Below, one piece after another: positions 1 to 5,380 of a stretch of 5,380 bases of DNA. Position numbers and translations under genes: made by a program. How positions within the stretch are numbered: position 1 is the first letter of the stretch; each line of letters begins with the position of its first letter. The notes under the pieces were generated by a model that had not been told where the DNA came from, searched no databases, and saw only the letters and a list, made by a program, of their open reading frames with translations. The DNA lies in NCBI GenBank assembly GCA_035259345.1, contig DATFWK010000130.1:1-5380 (forward strand), given 5' to 3'. The stretch is from DATFWK01 sp035259345. Its GTDB lineage: Bacteria > Actinomycetota > Thermoleophilia > Miltoncostaeales > Miltoncostaeaceae.

Positions 1-254
1 CGGCCGGCGACCTGGCCGCCGCGCTCGATGCCGAGGGCGTCGCCCACGAGGCGCCGGGGACGCTCGAGGCCGCCGTCGCGGCGGCCGCGTCGCGGGCCCG
101 GCCGGGGGACGTCGTGCTGCTCGCCCCGGCGTGCGCGAGCTTCGACCAGTTCCGGGACTTCGAGGAGCGCGGCGCGGCCTTCCGGGCCGCCGTCGAGGCG
201 CTCCTCGGCGAGCGCGCCGGACGGACAGGGAGCGGGGTGGCACCGGCGAAGTAA
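1..254 (+). CDS. murD: MurD, UDP-N-acetylmuramoyl-L-alanine--D-glutamate ligase, C-terminal fragment
   Basis: Partial gene entering from the left edge; the first whole codon is at 3 and the TAA stop is at 252-254, leaving 83 residues. MurD is the cytoplasmic ATP-dependent ligase that adds D-glutamate to UDP-MurNAc-L-Ala. What is visible is the end of the C-terminal Mur ligase domain: fragment residues 36-60 read DVVLLAPACASFDQF followed by RDFEERGAAF. This closely matches the MurD signature LLSPACASxDxFxxFexRGxxF, with Ala41 where Ser is usual. The signature and the following ftsW distinguish it from MurC, MurE and MurF. The last 15 or so residues are Gly/Arg-rich and unconserved. The stop lies 5 bases before the ftsW start, so both probably share a message. 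The N-terminal and central ATP-binding domains lie outside the window, so their integrity cannot be judged. Confidence 0.93.
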   Translation, partial: AGDLAAALDAEGVAHEAPGTLEAAVAAAASRARPGDVVLLAPACASFDQFRDFEERGAAFRAAVEALLGERAGRTGSGVAPAK

Positions 255-262
255 GGGGGGTG
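254..262 (+). promoter_or_regulatory. murD/ftsW junction: G-run next to a GTG start
   Basis: The murD TAA (252-254) is followed by a 5-base all-G spacer and then GTG at 260. The AGGGGG purine run (254-259) is the only Shine-Dalgarno-like element nearby but has almost no spacing to the start. A better GGGAG at 228-232 is about 27 bases away and too distant. Reinitiation by ribosomes finishing murD is the likely entry route. This is the only non-overlapping gene junction in the window. Confidence 0.5.
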
Positions 263-1504
263 GCCCGCGCCGCGACCAGCCCCGCACGCCCTCGATCCTC
301 CCGGCTCGCGGGCGCGCGGCCGGACCGGCTGCTCATCGGGTCCGTCGTCTTCCTCGTCTGCTTCGGCCTCGTGATGGTCTACTCGGCGTCCTCGGCGACC
401 GCCGTGCTCGAGGGCGGCGACCCGCTCGCCGTGCTGAAGCGCCAGGTGCTCTACGCCGGCCTGGGCCTCGTCGCCTTCCGCCTCCTGTCGCGGGCCACGC
501 CGGCCCAGCTGCGCCGCATCGGGCCGGTGGCGGTCGGCATCGCCGGGGTGCTCCTGGTCGCGGTGCTCATGCCCGGGTTCGGCGTCGTGGTCAACGGCGC
601 CCGGCGCTGGCTCGCGATCGGCCCGATCCAGGTCCAGCCCTCGGAGATCGCCAAGCTCGCCCTTGCCCTCTGGATCGCCCAGGCCATCGCCCGCTCCCCG
701 CGCCGCCTCACCGAGCGCGGGGGGCTCATCCCGTTCGCCGGGCTCACCGCGCTGCTGGCCGCGCTGGTCCTGATCGAGCCGGACCTGGGCACCGCGGTCA
801 CGATGTGCGTGATGGCCGGTGCGATGCTGCTCGTCGCGGGCGCCCCGGTCCGCCGCCTTGCCCTGATCGCCGGCGGCGCCCTGCTGCTCGCGGGCTTCGC
901 CGTCGCGGCCTCGCCATACCAGCGCGAGCGCGTCCACACGTTCCTCGACCCGTGGTCGAAGGCCACCGGCGCGGGCTTCCAGACCGTGCAGGCCGAGATC
1001 GCCATCGGCTCGGGCGGGCCGGTCGGCCGCGGCCTCGGCAACGGCATCCAGAAGAACAACTACCTGCCCGAGGCGGCGACGGACATGATCGCCGCCAACA
1101 TCGGCGAGGAGCTCGGCCTGGTGGGCCTCCTGGCGCTCATGGCCGGCTATGCGACGTTCGGGGTCGCGGGCTACCGGATCGCGCTGCGCGCGCGGGACAT
1201 CCACCAGCGCACGCTCGCCGCCGGCATCACGACGCTGATCGTCGTCCAGGCCGCCGTGAACCTCGGCACGGTGCTCGGCGTGGTGCCGGTCACCGGCGTG
1301 CCGCTGCCGTTCGTCTCTGCAGGCGGGTCCAACCTCGTGGTATTCCTGAGCGCCGTTGGGATCCTCGTCAACATCGGCCGCCGCGGGCGCGCCAGCCGGC
1401 CCAGCGCCCTCCGGGACGCGAGTGCTGATCGCGGCCGGGGGGACGGCCGGGCACGTGATGCCCGCGCTGGCGGTGGCAAGCGCGCTGCGGGCGCGCGGGG
1501 CTGA
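260..1504 (+). CDS. ftsW: FtsW, septal SEDS peptidoglycan glycosyltransferase
   Basis: A 414-residue polytopic membrane protein of the SEDS family, which polymerises lipid II at the septum together with a class B PBP. About ten hydrophobic segments are visible, at roughly 24-43, 63-77, 87-105, 130-145, 156-172, 174-194, 198-216, 283-304, 316-340 and 350-372. Family motifs in order: NGARRWL (112-118), QPSEIAKL (126-133), EPDLGTA (173-179), the large outer loop with RERVHTFLDPW (222-232), then PEAATDMIAANIGEELG (270-286). Asp275 matches the catalytic SEDS aspartate (Asp297 of E. coli FtsW). GVPLPFVSAGGSNL (346-359) opens the last segment. GTG 260 is chosen because the frame upstream encodes Arg-rich sequence opposite murD and the next in-frame start falls inside the first membrane segment. 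An AGGGGG run (254-259) abuts the start, an unusually tight Shine-Dalgarno. The C-terminus is a 40-residue basic tail partly encoded inside murG. FtsW rather than RodA rests on context. Confidence 0.96.
   Translation: MARAATSPARPRSSRLAGARPDRLLIGSVVFLVCFGLVMVYSASSATAVLEGGDPLAVLKRQVLYAGLGLVAFRLLSRATPAQLRRIGPVAVGIAGVLLVAVLMPGFGVVVNGARRWLAIGPIQVQPSEIAKLALALWIAQAIARSPRRLTERGGLIPFAGLTALLAALVLIEPDLGTAVTMCVMAGAMLLVAGAPVRRLALIAGGALLLAGFAVAASPYQRERVHTFLDPWSKATGAGFQTVQAEIAIGSGGPVGRGLGNGIQKNNYLPEAATDMIAANIGEELGLVGLLALMAGYATFGVAGYRIALRARDIHQRTLAAGITTLIVVQAAVNLGTVLGVVPVTGVPLPFVSAGGSNLVVFLSAVGILVNIGRRGRASRPSALRDASADRGRGDGRARDARAGGGKRAAGARG
1413..1424 (+). promoter_or_regulatory. Ribosome binding site supporting murG GTG start
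   Basis: GGGA at 1413-1416 lies five bases before GTG 1422, inside the ftsW coding region. It is a short match to the anti-Shine-Dalgarno but correctly spaced, and it favours this start over TTG 1356, which has no purine-rich stretch at a suitable distance. Confidence 0.45.
1422..1504 (+). other. 83-nt out-of-frame overlap of ftsW and murG
   Basis: The last 27 codons of ftsW (residues 388-414 plus stop) are read in one frame while the first codons of murG, including its glycine loop GGTAGH, are read in another. The murG frame is constrained by the conserved loop, so the FtsW tail here (Gly/Arg/Ala-rich, for example RGRGDGRARDARAGGG) is probably a by-product of that constraint. The ftsW frame simply has no earlier stop in this GC-rich DNA. 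Confidence 0.8.
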
Positions 1505-2489
1505 GGTCGGGTTCATCGCGAGCGGCCGCGGCGCCGCCGCGGGGCTCGTGGCGGCAGCCGGGTTCCCGGAGGAGCGCGTGCCGATGCGTGGCCTCGAGCG
1601 GCGCATCACGCTTCGGAACCTGGCCGCGCTCGGCCTCGCCGCCGCGGCGGTGCCGCGCGCGGCACGGGCGATCCGCCGCCGCCAAGCCGAGGTCGTGGTC
1701 GGGGCGGGCGGGTACGCCGCCGGGCCGGCCGCCCTCGCGGCCTGGCTCCTCAGGCGGCCGGTGGTGCTGATGGAGGCCGACGCCCACCTCGGCATGGCGA
1801 ACCGCATGGTGGCCCCGCTCGCGCGGCGCGTCACGCTGGCGTTCCCGCTCGAGGGGCGCGACGGCGGCCGCTACATGGTCACCGGCCGCCCGGTCGGGCC
1901 GTCGGTCGCGACCGCCACACGCGAGGCCGCGCGGCGGGCGCTCGGCATCGACCCGGACGCTCCGTGCGTGCTGATCGCGGGCGGCAGCCAGGGCGCGCGG
2001 ACGCTCAACCGCGCCACCGTCGAGGCGTTCGGCGACGGGCCGCCGTTCGAGCTGCTCCACGTCGCCGGCCCCGCCCAGCTGGACGAGGTGCAGCGCATGC
2101 TCGAGGGCCGCGACCCGGGCCCGCGCTACCGGCTGGTCGGCTACCTGGACGACTACCCGGCCGCCATCGCGGCGGCGGACCTGGTGGTCTCGCGCTCGGG
2201 GGGCTCGGTCTTCGAGATCGCCGCGATCGGCCGCGCGTGCGTGCTGGTGCCCTACCCGTACGCGACCGCCGACCACCAGACGAAGAACGCCCGCTGGCTG
2301 GCCGACGCCGGCGCCGCCGAGCTGGTGCCGGACGCCGAGCTCACCGGTGAGCGCCTGCGGGCGCTGGTCGCGGAGCTGCTCGGGGACACGGAGCGGCGAG
2401 AGCGCATGGCCGCCGTCGCCCGGGAGCTGGGACGGCCGGACGCGGCCGAGCGGATCGCAGACGCGGTGCTCGAGGCGGCGGGCCGGTGA
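1422..2489 (+). CDS. murG: MurG, lipid II synthase (UDP-GlcNAc transferase)
   Basis: A 355-residue GT-B glycosyltransferase (family GT28) acting at the inner face of the membrane, transferring GlcNAc from UDP-GlcNAc to lipid I to give lipid II. The N-terminal domain opens with the glycine loop GGTAGHV (6-12; usually GGTGGH), then GAGGYAAGP (94-102). The usual HEQN is replaced by MEAD at 117-120, followed by HLGMANR. The C-terminal donor-binding domain has GGSQGARTLN (187-196), SRSGGSVFEIAAIG (257-270) with the conserved Glu265, and HQTKNA (285-290). Length is normal for the family. GTG 1422 is chosen because it places the first strand (MLIAAGG) at the family's usual N-terminus and has GGGA (1413-1416) five bases upstream. 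TTG 1356 would add 22 low-complexity Ala/Ser/Pro/Gly residues read out of frame from ftsW. The start overlaps ftsW by 83 nt; the stop overlaps murC by 4 nt. The family call is secure; the exact start is less so. Confidence 0.95.
   Translation: MLIAAGGTAGHVMPALAVASALRARGAEVGFIASGRGAAAGLVAAAGFPEERVPMRGLERRITLRNLAALGLAAAAVPRAARAIRRRQAEVVVGAGGYAAGPAALAAWLLRRPVVLMEADAHLGMANRMVAPLARRVTLAFPLEGRDGGRYMVTGRPVGPSVATATREAARRALGIDPDAPCVLIAGGSQGARTLNRATVEAFGDGPPFELLHVAGPAQLDEVQRMLEGRDPGPRYRLVGYLDDYPAAIAAADLVVSRSGGSVFEIAAIGRACVLVPYPYATADHQTKNARWLADAGAAELVPDAELTGERLRALVAELLGDTERRERMAAVARELGRPDAAERIADAVLEAAGR
2486..2489 (+). promoter_or_regulatory. GTGA stop-start overlap, murG/murC
   Basis: The murC GTG start (2486-2488) and the murG TGA stop (2487-2489) share bases. 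This arrangement is typical of termination-reinitiation coupling and should tie MurC synthesis to MurG translation. GAGG at 2472-2475 may assist. Confidence 0.85.
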
Positions 2490-3865
2490 GGCCCCGCCCG
2501 ATCCACCTGGTCGGCGTCGGCGGCGCCGGGATGAGCGCGATCGCGCGCCTGGCGGCCCAGGCCGGATACCGGGTGAGCGGGACGGACCGCGAGGACTCTG
2601 CCACGCTCGCCGCGCTGCGGTCCGACGGGGTCGCCGCCACGGCCGGGCACGACAGCGGGGCACTCCCCGCCGACGCCGAGGCGATCGTCGTCTCCACGGC
2701 GATCGCACCGGACAACCCGGAGCTCACCGCCGCGCGCGAGCGCGGCATCCCGGTGCTGCACCGGGCGGACCTCCTCGCCGAGCTCGCGTCCGGCCGTCGC
2801 ACGCTCGCCGTCGCGGGGGCGCACGGCAAGTCAACGACCAGCGCGATGCTGGCCCTGGCCCTCGGCGGCGCCTCCGTGTGCGTCGGCGCGGAGATCCCCG
2901 GGGGCGGGGGCACCGGCGGGGCCTGGGGCGCGGGGCCGTGGTTCGTCGCCGAGGCCGACGAGAGCGACCGCTCGCTGCTCGTGCTGGCGCCCGAGGCCGC
3001 GATCCTCCTGAACGTCGACCACGACCATCACGCCACGTTCGCGACGCTCGCCGAGGTCGAGGAGGTCTTCCAACGGTTCGTCGCCGGGCTGCCGGCCGGC
3101 GGGGTGCTGGTGGCCGGCCCGGACGCGGGAGCGCGCGCGGCGGCCGCGGCGGCGCTCTGCCCGGTGATGTGTGTGGGGGAGGAGCCGTCCGCCGCCGTCC
3201 GGATCGCGGCCCGGCGTCCCGGCGGGATGACGCTCGCCCTCGACGGACGGCGCGTCGAGGTCGTCCTCGCGGTTCCCGGCCGTCACAACCAGGACAACGC
3301 GGCCTGCGCGATCGCGCTCGCCGCGTGGTGCGGGGTGGCGCCGGAGGCGGCGGCCGCGCGGCTCGCGGGGTTCGGCGGCGTCGGCAGGCGGTTCGAGCTG
3401 CGAGGGGAGGCGGCGGGCGTTCGGGTCGTCGACGACTACGCCCACCACCCTGCCGAGATCGCCGCGACGCTCGCCGCCGCGCGCGAGGGCCACGCCGGGC
3501 GGCTGGTCGCGGTCTTCCAGCCGCACCTCTACTCGCGCACGCGCGCCCTCGGCGGGGAGCTCGGCCGGGCGCTCGAGGCCGCGGACCTGGTGGTCGTGAC
3601 CGACGTGTACGCCGCGCGCGAGCCGCCGGACCCGGACGTGAGCGGGCGGGACGTGGCGGCGGCCGTCCGGCCGCCCGCGCGGGCCGTCTTCGTGCCCGGG
3701 CTGGCCGAGGCCGCGGAACTGCTCGAGCGGGAGCTCCGCCCCGGGGACCTCGTGCTCACGATCGGGGCGGGGGACATCACCAACCTGGGGCAGGAGTTGC
3801 TCGGGCGCCTGCAGAAGCAGACAGCCGATGGAGGTGGTGTCGACGAGCTCGTCCGCCCGGCCTGA
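2486..3865 (+). CDS. murC: MurC, UDP-N-acetylmuramate--L-alanine ligase
   Basis: A 459-residue cytoplasmic Mur ligase that joins L-alanine to UDP-MurNAc with ATP, the first stem-peptide step. The N-terminal UDP-binding domain begins HLVGVGGAGMSAIA (7-20), the MurC-type GxGGxGM loop, which distinguishes it from MurD, MurE and MurF. The central ATPase domain has the P-loop GAHGKSTT (111-118; GTHGKTTT is usual), EADESDRS (156-163), NVDHDHHATF (176-185) and GRHNQDNAACA (265-275). The C-terminal domain has DDYAHHPAE (316-324), FQPHLYSRT (344-352) and TIGAGDI (425-431). Length is normal, with a short Gly-rich stretch at 137-150. GTG 2486 is fixed by the GTGA overlap with the murG stop and by the UDP-binding strand starting just after it; GAGG at 2472-2475 is a plausible binding site. 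The last 12 residues lie in the overlap with murB and are unconserved. Mpl is unlikely given the length and dcw setting. Confidence 0.96.
   Translation: MRPRPIHLVGVGGAGMSAIARLAAQAGYRVSGTDREDSATLAALRSDGVAATAGHDSGALPADAEAIVVSTAIAPDNPELTAARERGIPVLHRADLLAELASGRRTLAVAGAHGKSTTSAMLALALGGASVCVGAEIPGGGGTGGAWGAGPWFVAEADESDRSLLVLAPEAAILLNVDHDHHATFATLAEVEEVFQRFVAGLPAGGVLVAGPDAGARAAAAAALCPVMCVGEEPSAAVRIAARRPGGMTLALDGRRVEVVLAVPGRHNQDNAACAIALAAWCGVAPEAAAARLAGFGGVGRRFELRGEAAGVRVVDDYAHHPAEIAATLAAAREGHAGRLVAVFQPHLYSRTRALGGELGRALEAADLVVVTDVYAAREPPDPDVSGRDVAAAVRPPARAVFVPGLAEAAELLERELRPGDLVLTIGAGDITNLGQELLGRLQKQTADGGGVDELVRPA
3828..3865 (+). other. 38-nt out-of-frame overlap of murC and murB
   Basis: The last 12 residues of MurC and the first 12 of MurB (MEVVSTSSSARP) share this DNA in different frames. 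Neither end is conserved in its family, so the overlap costs little. A GGAGG (3830-3834) overlaps the ATG itself rather than preceding it. It is therefore too late for ATG 3828 and only two bases from GTG 3837, leaving the true initiation codon slightly uncertain. Confidence 0.7.
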
Positions 3866-4757
3866 GCTGCGCGCGGGCGCGCCGCTCGCGCCCTTCACCA
3901 CCATCCGGGTCGGCGGCCCGGCGGACTGGCTCGCCGAGCCGGGCTCGTTCCGCGCCGTTGTCGCCGCGCTGGCGTGGGCCCGGGACGCCGGCGCTCGGGT
4001 CGCCGTGGTCGGGCGCGGCTCCAACCTGCTGATCGCGGACGAGGGCTTCCGCGGCCTGGTCATCCGGCTGCGCGGCCGCCTGGAGCGCATCTCGGTGCGC
4101 GGCGAGGACGTGTGGTGCGGGGGCGGCGCATCGCTGCCGCGGGCGGTGCTGCGGGCGGCCGCGGCCGGGCTCGAGGGGCTCGAGTTCGGCGCGAGCATCC
4201 CGGGGACCGCCGGAGGCGCGGTCGCGATGAACGCCGGGGCGTACGAGCGCGAGCTTCGGGACGTGCTCACCTGGGCCGTCCTCTGCTCGGCGGCCGGCCG
4301 GCGGCGGGTGGAGCTGGAGGAGCTCGACCTCGGCTACCGTCGCTCGGCCGTCGGGCCCGGCGAGGTCGTCGCCGCCGTCGGCTTCCGCCTGCGCCGCGGG
4401 CGGCGCGCCGTCATCGACGAGCGCCTCGCCGAGTACCGCCGCCACCGCCGCACGACCCAGCCGCAGGGCGTCCGGACGTTCGGCAGCGTGTTCACCAACC
4501 CTCCGGGCGACTCGGCCGGTCGGCTGCTCGAGGCCTCCGGCTGCAAGGGCCTCGCGGTCGGGGGCGCCCGCTTCTCGCCCGTCCACGCGAACTTCATCGA
4601 GGCCGCTCCCGGCTCCAGCGCCGCCGACGTGCTCGCCCTCATGTCCGAGGGGCGCCGCCGCGTCCGCGCCGCCGGCGGGCCGCTGCTCGAGGCCGAGGTC
4701 CGCTACCTGGATCCCGAGGCCGGCATCCGCCGCCCGCCCCTCGACGAGCTGTCGTGA
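3828..4757 (+). CDS. murB: MurB, UDP-N-acetylenolpyruvoylglucosamine reductase
   Basis: A 309-residue FAD-dependent cytoplasmic reductase using NADPH to convert UDP-GlcNAc-enolpyruvate to UDP-MurNAc, the substrate of the MurC encoded just upstream. The FAD-binding part shows TTIRVGGPADWLAEP (24-38), VGRGSNLLIAD (61-71) and GASIPGTAGGAVAMNAGAY (121-139). GYRRSAV (169-175) carries the conserved YR. The C-terminal part shows TTQPQGVRTFGSVFTNP (209-225), where Ser220 matches the catalytic proton-donor serine (Ser229 of E. coli), then HANF (253-256) and LLEAEVRYL (286-294) with Glu290 as the probable catalytic glutamate. The length and the motif spacing suggest a short type II enzyme, like that of Staphylococcus, rather than E. 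coli type I. ATG 3828 is the only ATG start in the window and overlaps murC by 38 nt. It lacks a clear upstream Shine-Dalgarno; GTG 3834 and 3837 are alternatives that remove only two or three residues. Confidence 0.96.
   Translation: MEVVSTSSSARPELRAGAPLAPFTTIRVGGPADWLAEPGSFRAVVAALAWARDAGARVAVVGRGSNLLIADEGFRGLVIRLRGRLERISVRGEDVWCGGGASLPRAVLRAAAAGLEGLEFGASIPGTAGGAVAMNAGAYERELRDVLTWAVLCSAAGRRRVELEELDLGYRRSAVGPGEVVAAVGFRLRRGRRAVIDERLAEYRRHRRTTQPQGVRTFGSVFTNPPGDSAGRLLEASGCKGLAVGGARFSPVHANFIEAAPGSSAADVLALMSEGRRRVRAAGGPLLEAEVRYLDPEAGIRRPPLDELS
4754..4757 (+). promoter_or_regulatory. GTGA stop-start overlap, murB/ftsQ
   Basis: The ftsQ GTG (4754-4756) overlaps the murB TGA (4755-4757) in the same geometry as murG/murC. 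The only purine element upstream is GAG at 4746-4748, five bases before the start, so reinitiation after murB probably drives ftsQ translation. Confidence 0.8.
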
Positions 4758-5380
4758 GCGACCGGATCTCAGGCGCGCTGCTCGACCGCCGGCGCGCCGT
4801 GCGGTTCGCGCGCGAGCGCCGCCGCCGCACGATCGCGCTCGCGGTCCTGGCCGGCGGGGCGGTCGTCGCCGGGGTCTGGTGGGTCTCCACCGGGCCGCTC
4901 CTGCGCATGCGGCACGTCTCGATCACGGGCTACACGCGCCCGGACCAGGCCCTCCTGATCCAGACCGTCCGCATCGCGGCCCGCGACGGCACGATGACGC
5001 GGCTCCCGGTCCAGCGCGTTCGCGCGGCACTCGCCCGGTTCCCGTGGGTGGAGAGCGTCGACGTGGGCCACGACTGGCCGTTCGGCATGACCGTCCACGT
5101 CCATCAGGCCCGCCCGGCGGCGGTCGTCGCGGGCGCCGGGGGCGCCAGCGCGCTGGTCTCCGCGGACGGGCGCGTGCTCGGGCCGGTGGAGCCGGCCGGC
5201 CGCCTGCCCGGCATCGACCTCGGCGCCACGACGCTCCGGACAGGCGAGTGGCTGCGCGACACGTCTGCGCGGGCGCCGCTGGGGTTCGTCCGGCGGCTCC
5301 CTGCCGCGCTCGCCGGGCGCGTCGACCGGCTGCGCCTCGAGTCCGGGGTGATCGTCGGCCAGCTCGCCGGGGGGCCGGAG
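4754..5380 (+). CDS. ftsQ: FtsQ, divisome protein with POTRA domain, 3' truncated by window
   Basis: The first 209 residues of a single-pass membrane protein; the reading frame is open to the window edge. FtsQ links early and late divisome proteins and binds FtsB/FtsL outside the membrane. An Arg-rich cytoplasmic N-terminus (about 1-26, with ERRRR at 21-25) precedes one membrane segment at about 27-45 (TIALAVLAGGAVVAG then VWWV). The POTRA domain spans about 50-124: LLRMRHVSITGY (49-60), RFPWVESVDVGHDWP (95-109) and MTVHVHQARPAAVVA (112-126), following the family pattern PWVxxaxVxrxwPxtlxvxvxErxPvA. The start of the beta domain follows, with ALVSADGRVLGP (133-144). GTG 4754 overlaps the murB stop as GTGA and puts the membrane segment at the expected distance. 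Sequence is poorly conserved outside the POTRA, as usual for FtsQ/DivIB; downstream position in the dcw cluster supports the name. Confidence 0.9.
   Translation, partial: MSDRISGALLDRRRAVRFARERRRRTIALAVLAGGAVVAGVWWVSTGPLLRMRHVSITGYTRPDQALLIQTVRIAARDGTMTRLPVQRVRAALARFPWVESVDVGHDWPFGMTVHVHQARPAAVVAGAGGASALVSADGRVLGPVEPAGRLPGIDLGATTLRTGEWLRDTSARAPLGFVRRLPAALAGRVDRLRLESGVIVGQLAGGPE

Noticed and set aside
131..259. ATG 131 as an upstream start for ftsW adding 43 residues
   Set aside because: The extension is Arg/Gly-rich, lies over the conserved C-terminal signature of murD in another frame, and does not resemble an FtsW N-terminus.
1338..1352. Slightly AT-richer patch in the ftsW 3' end as a possible internal promoter for murG
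   Set aside because: No matched -35/-10 pair; the bases encode the conserved last membrane segment of FtsW.
28..1428. Long + strand frame (about 466 codons) across murD and ftsW
   Set aside because: The translation is Arg/Pro/Ala/Gly-rich with no motif and shares DNA with the motif-rich murD and ftsW frames. High GC removes stops from shadow frames.
1368..2708. Antisense open frame of about 446 codons opposite murG
   Set aside because: Arg/Pro/Gly-rich, no family motif, no start signal; the complementary strand is fully explained by murG and murC.
2347..4032. Long + strand frame (about 561 codons) across murG, murC and murB
   Set aside because: Extreme Arg/Gly/Ala composition with no recognisable domain; it is the shifted frame of murC.
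2831..4270. Antisense open frame of about 479 codons opposite murC and murB
   Set aside because: Same shadow pattern; composition mirrors GC-rich codons of the sense genes and no domain is visible.
3840..4750. Repeat tcgacgagct near the ends of both murC (3840-3849) and murB (4741-4750)
   Set aside because: Only 10 bases, in coding sequence for DEL residues with common codons; no symmetry or further copies suggest a regulatory site.

Overview
The window is an uninterrupted block of the division and cell wall (dcw) cluster, with every gene on the + strand: 3' end of murD, ftsW, murG, murC, murB and the 5' part of ftsQ. All frames are intact and carry their family motifs. I see no RNA gene, mobile element, CRISPR array, terminator or convincing promoter. 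The only non-coding DNA is the 5-base gap at 255-259.

Organism: the DNA is extremely GC-rich, third codon positions are nearly all G or C, and four of the five visible starts are GTG. This suits a high-GC actinobacterial-type genome. murB sitting between murC and ftsQ is unlike the usual Streptomyces/Mycobacterium arrangement, where murB lies elsewhere. MurG with MEAD in place of HEQN, MurC with DHHATF, and FtsW with SAGGSNL recall deep-branching Actinobacteriota such as Thermoleophilia (Solirubrobacterales/Gaiellales). That placement comes from memory of related proteins and is an inference, not a search result.

Layout: 1-254 murD C-terminal domain; 260-1504 ftsW; 1422-2489 murG, overlapping ftsW by 83 nt; 2486-3865 murC, GTGA overlap with murG; 3828-4757 murB, overlapping murC by 38 nt; 4754-5380 ftsQ, GTGA overlap with murB and cut by the window edge.

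How the genes work together: MurB makes UDP-MurNAc; MurC adds the first and MurD the second stem amino acid; MurG turns lipid I into lipid II; FtsW polymerises lipid II at the septum; FtsQ scaffolds the divisome around it. The tight packing implies one polycistronic message with translational coupling at nearly every junction. I found no previously undescribed system. The points most worth checking are the long dual-coded ftsW/murG junction and the altered donor-pocket motif of MurG.
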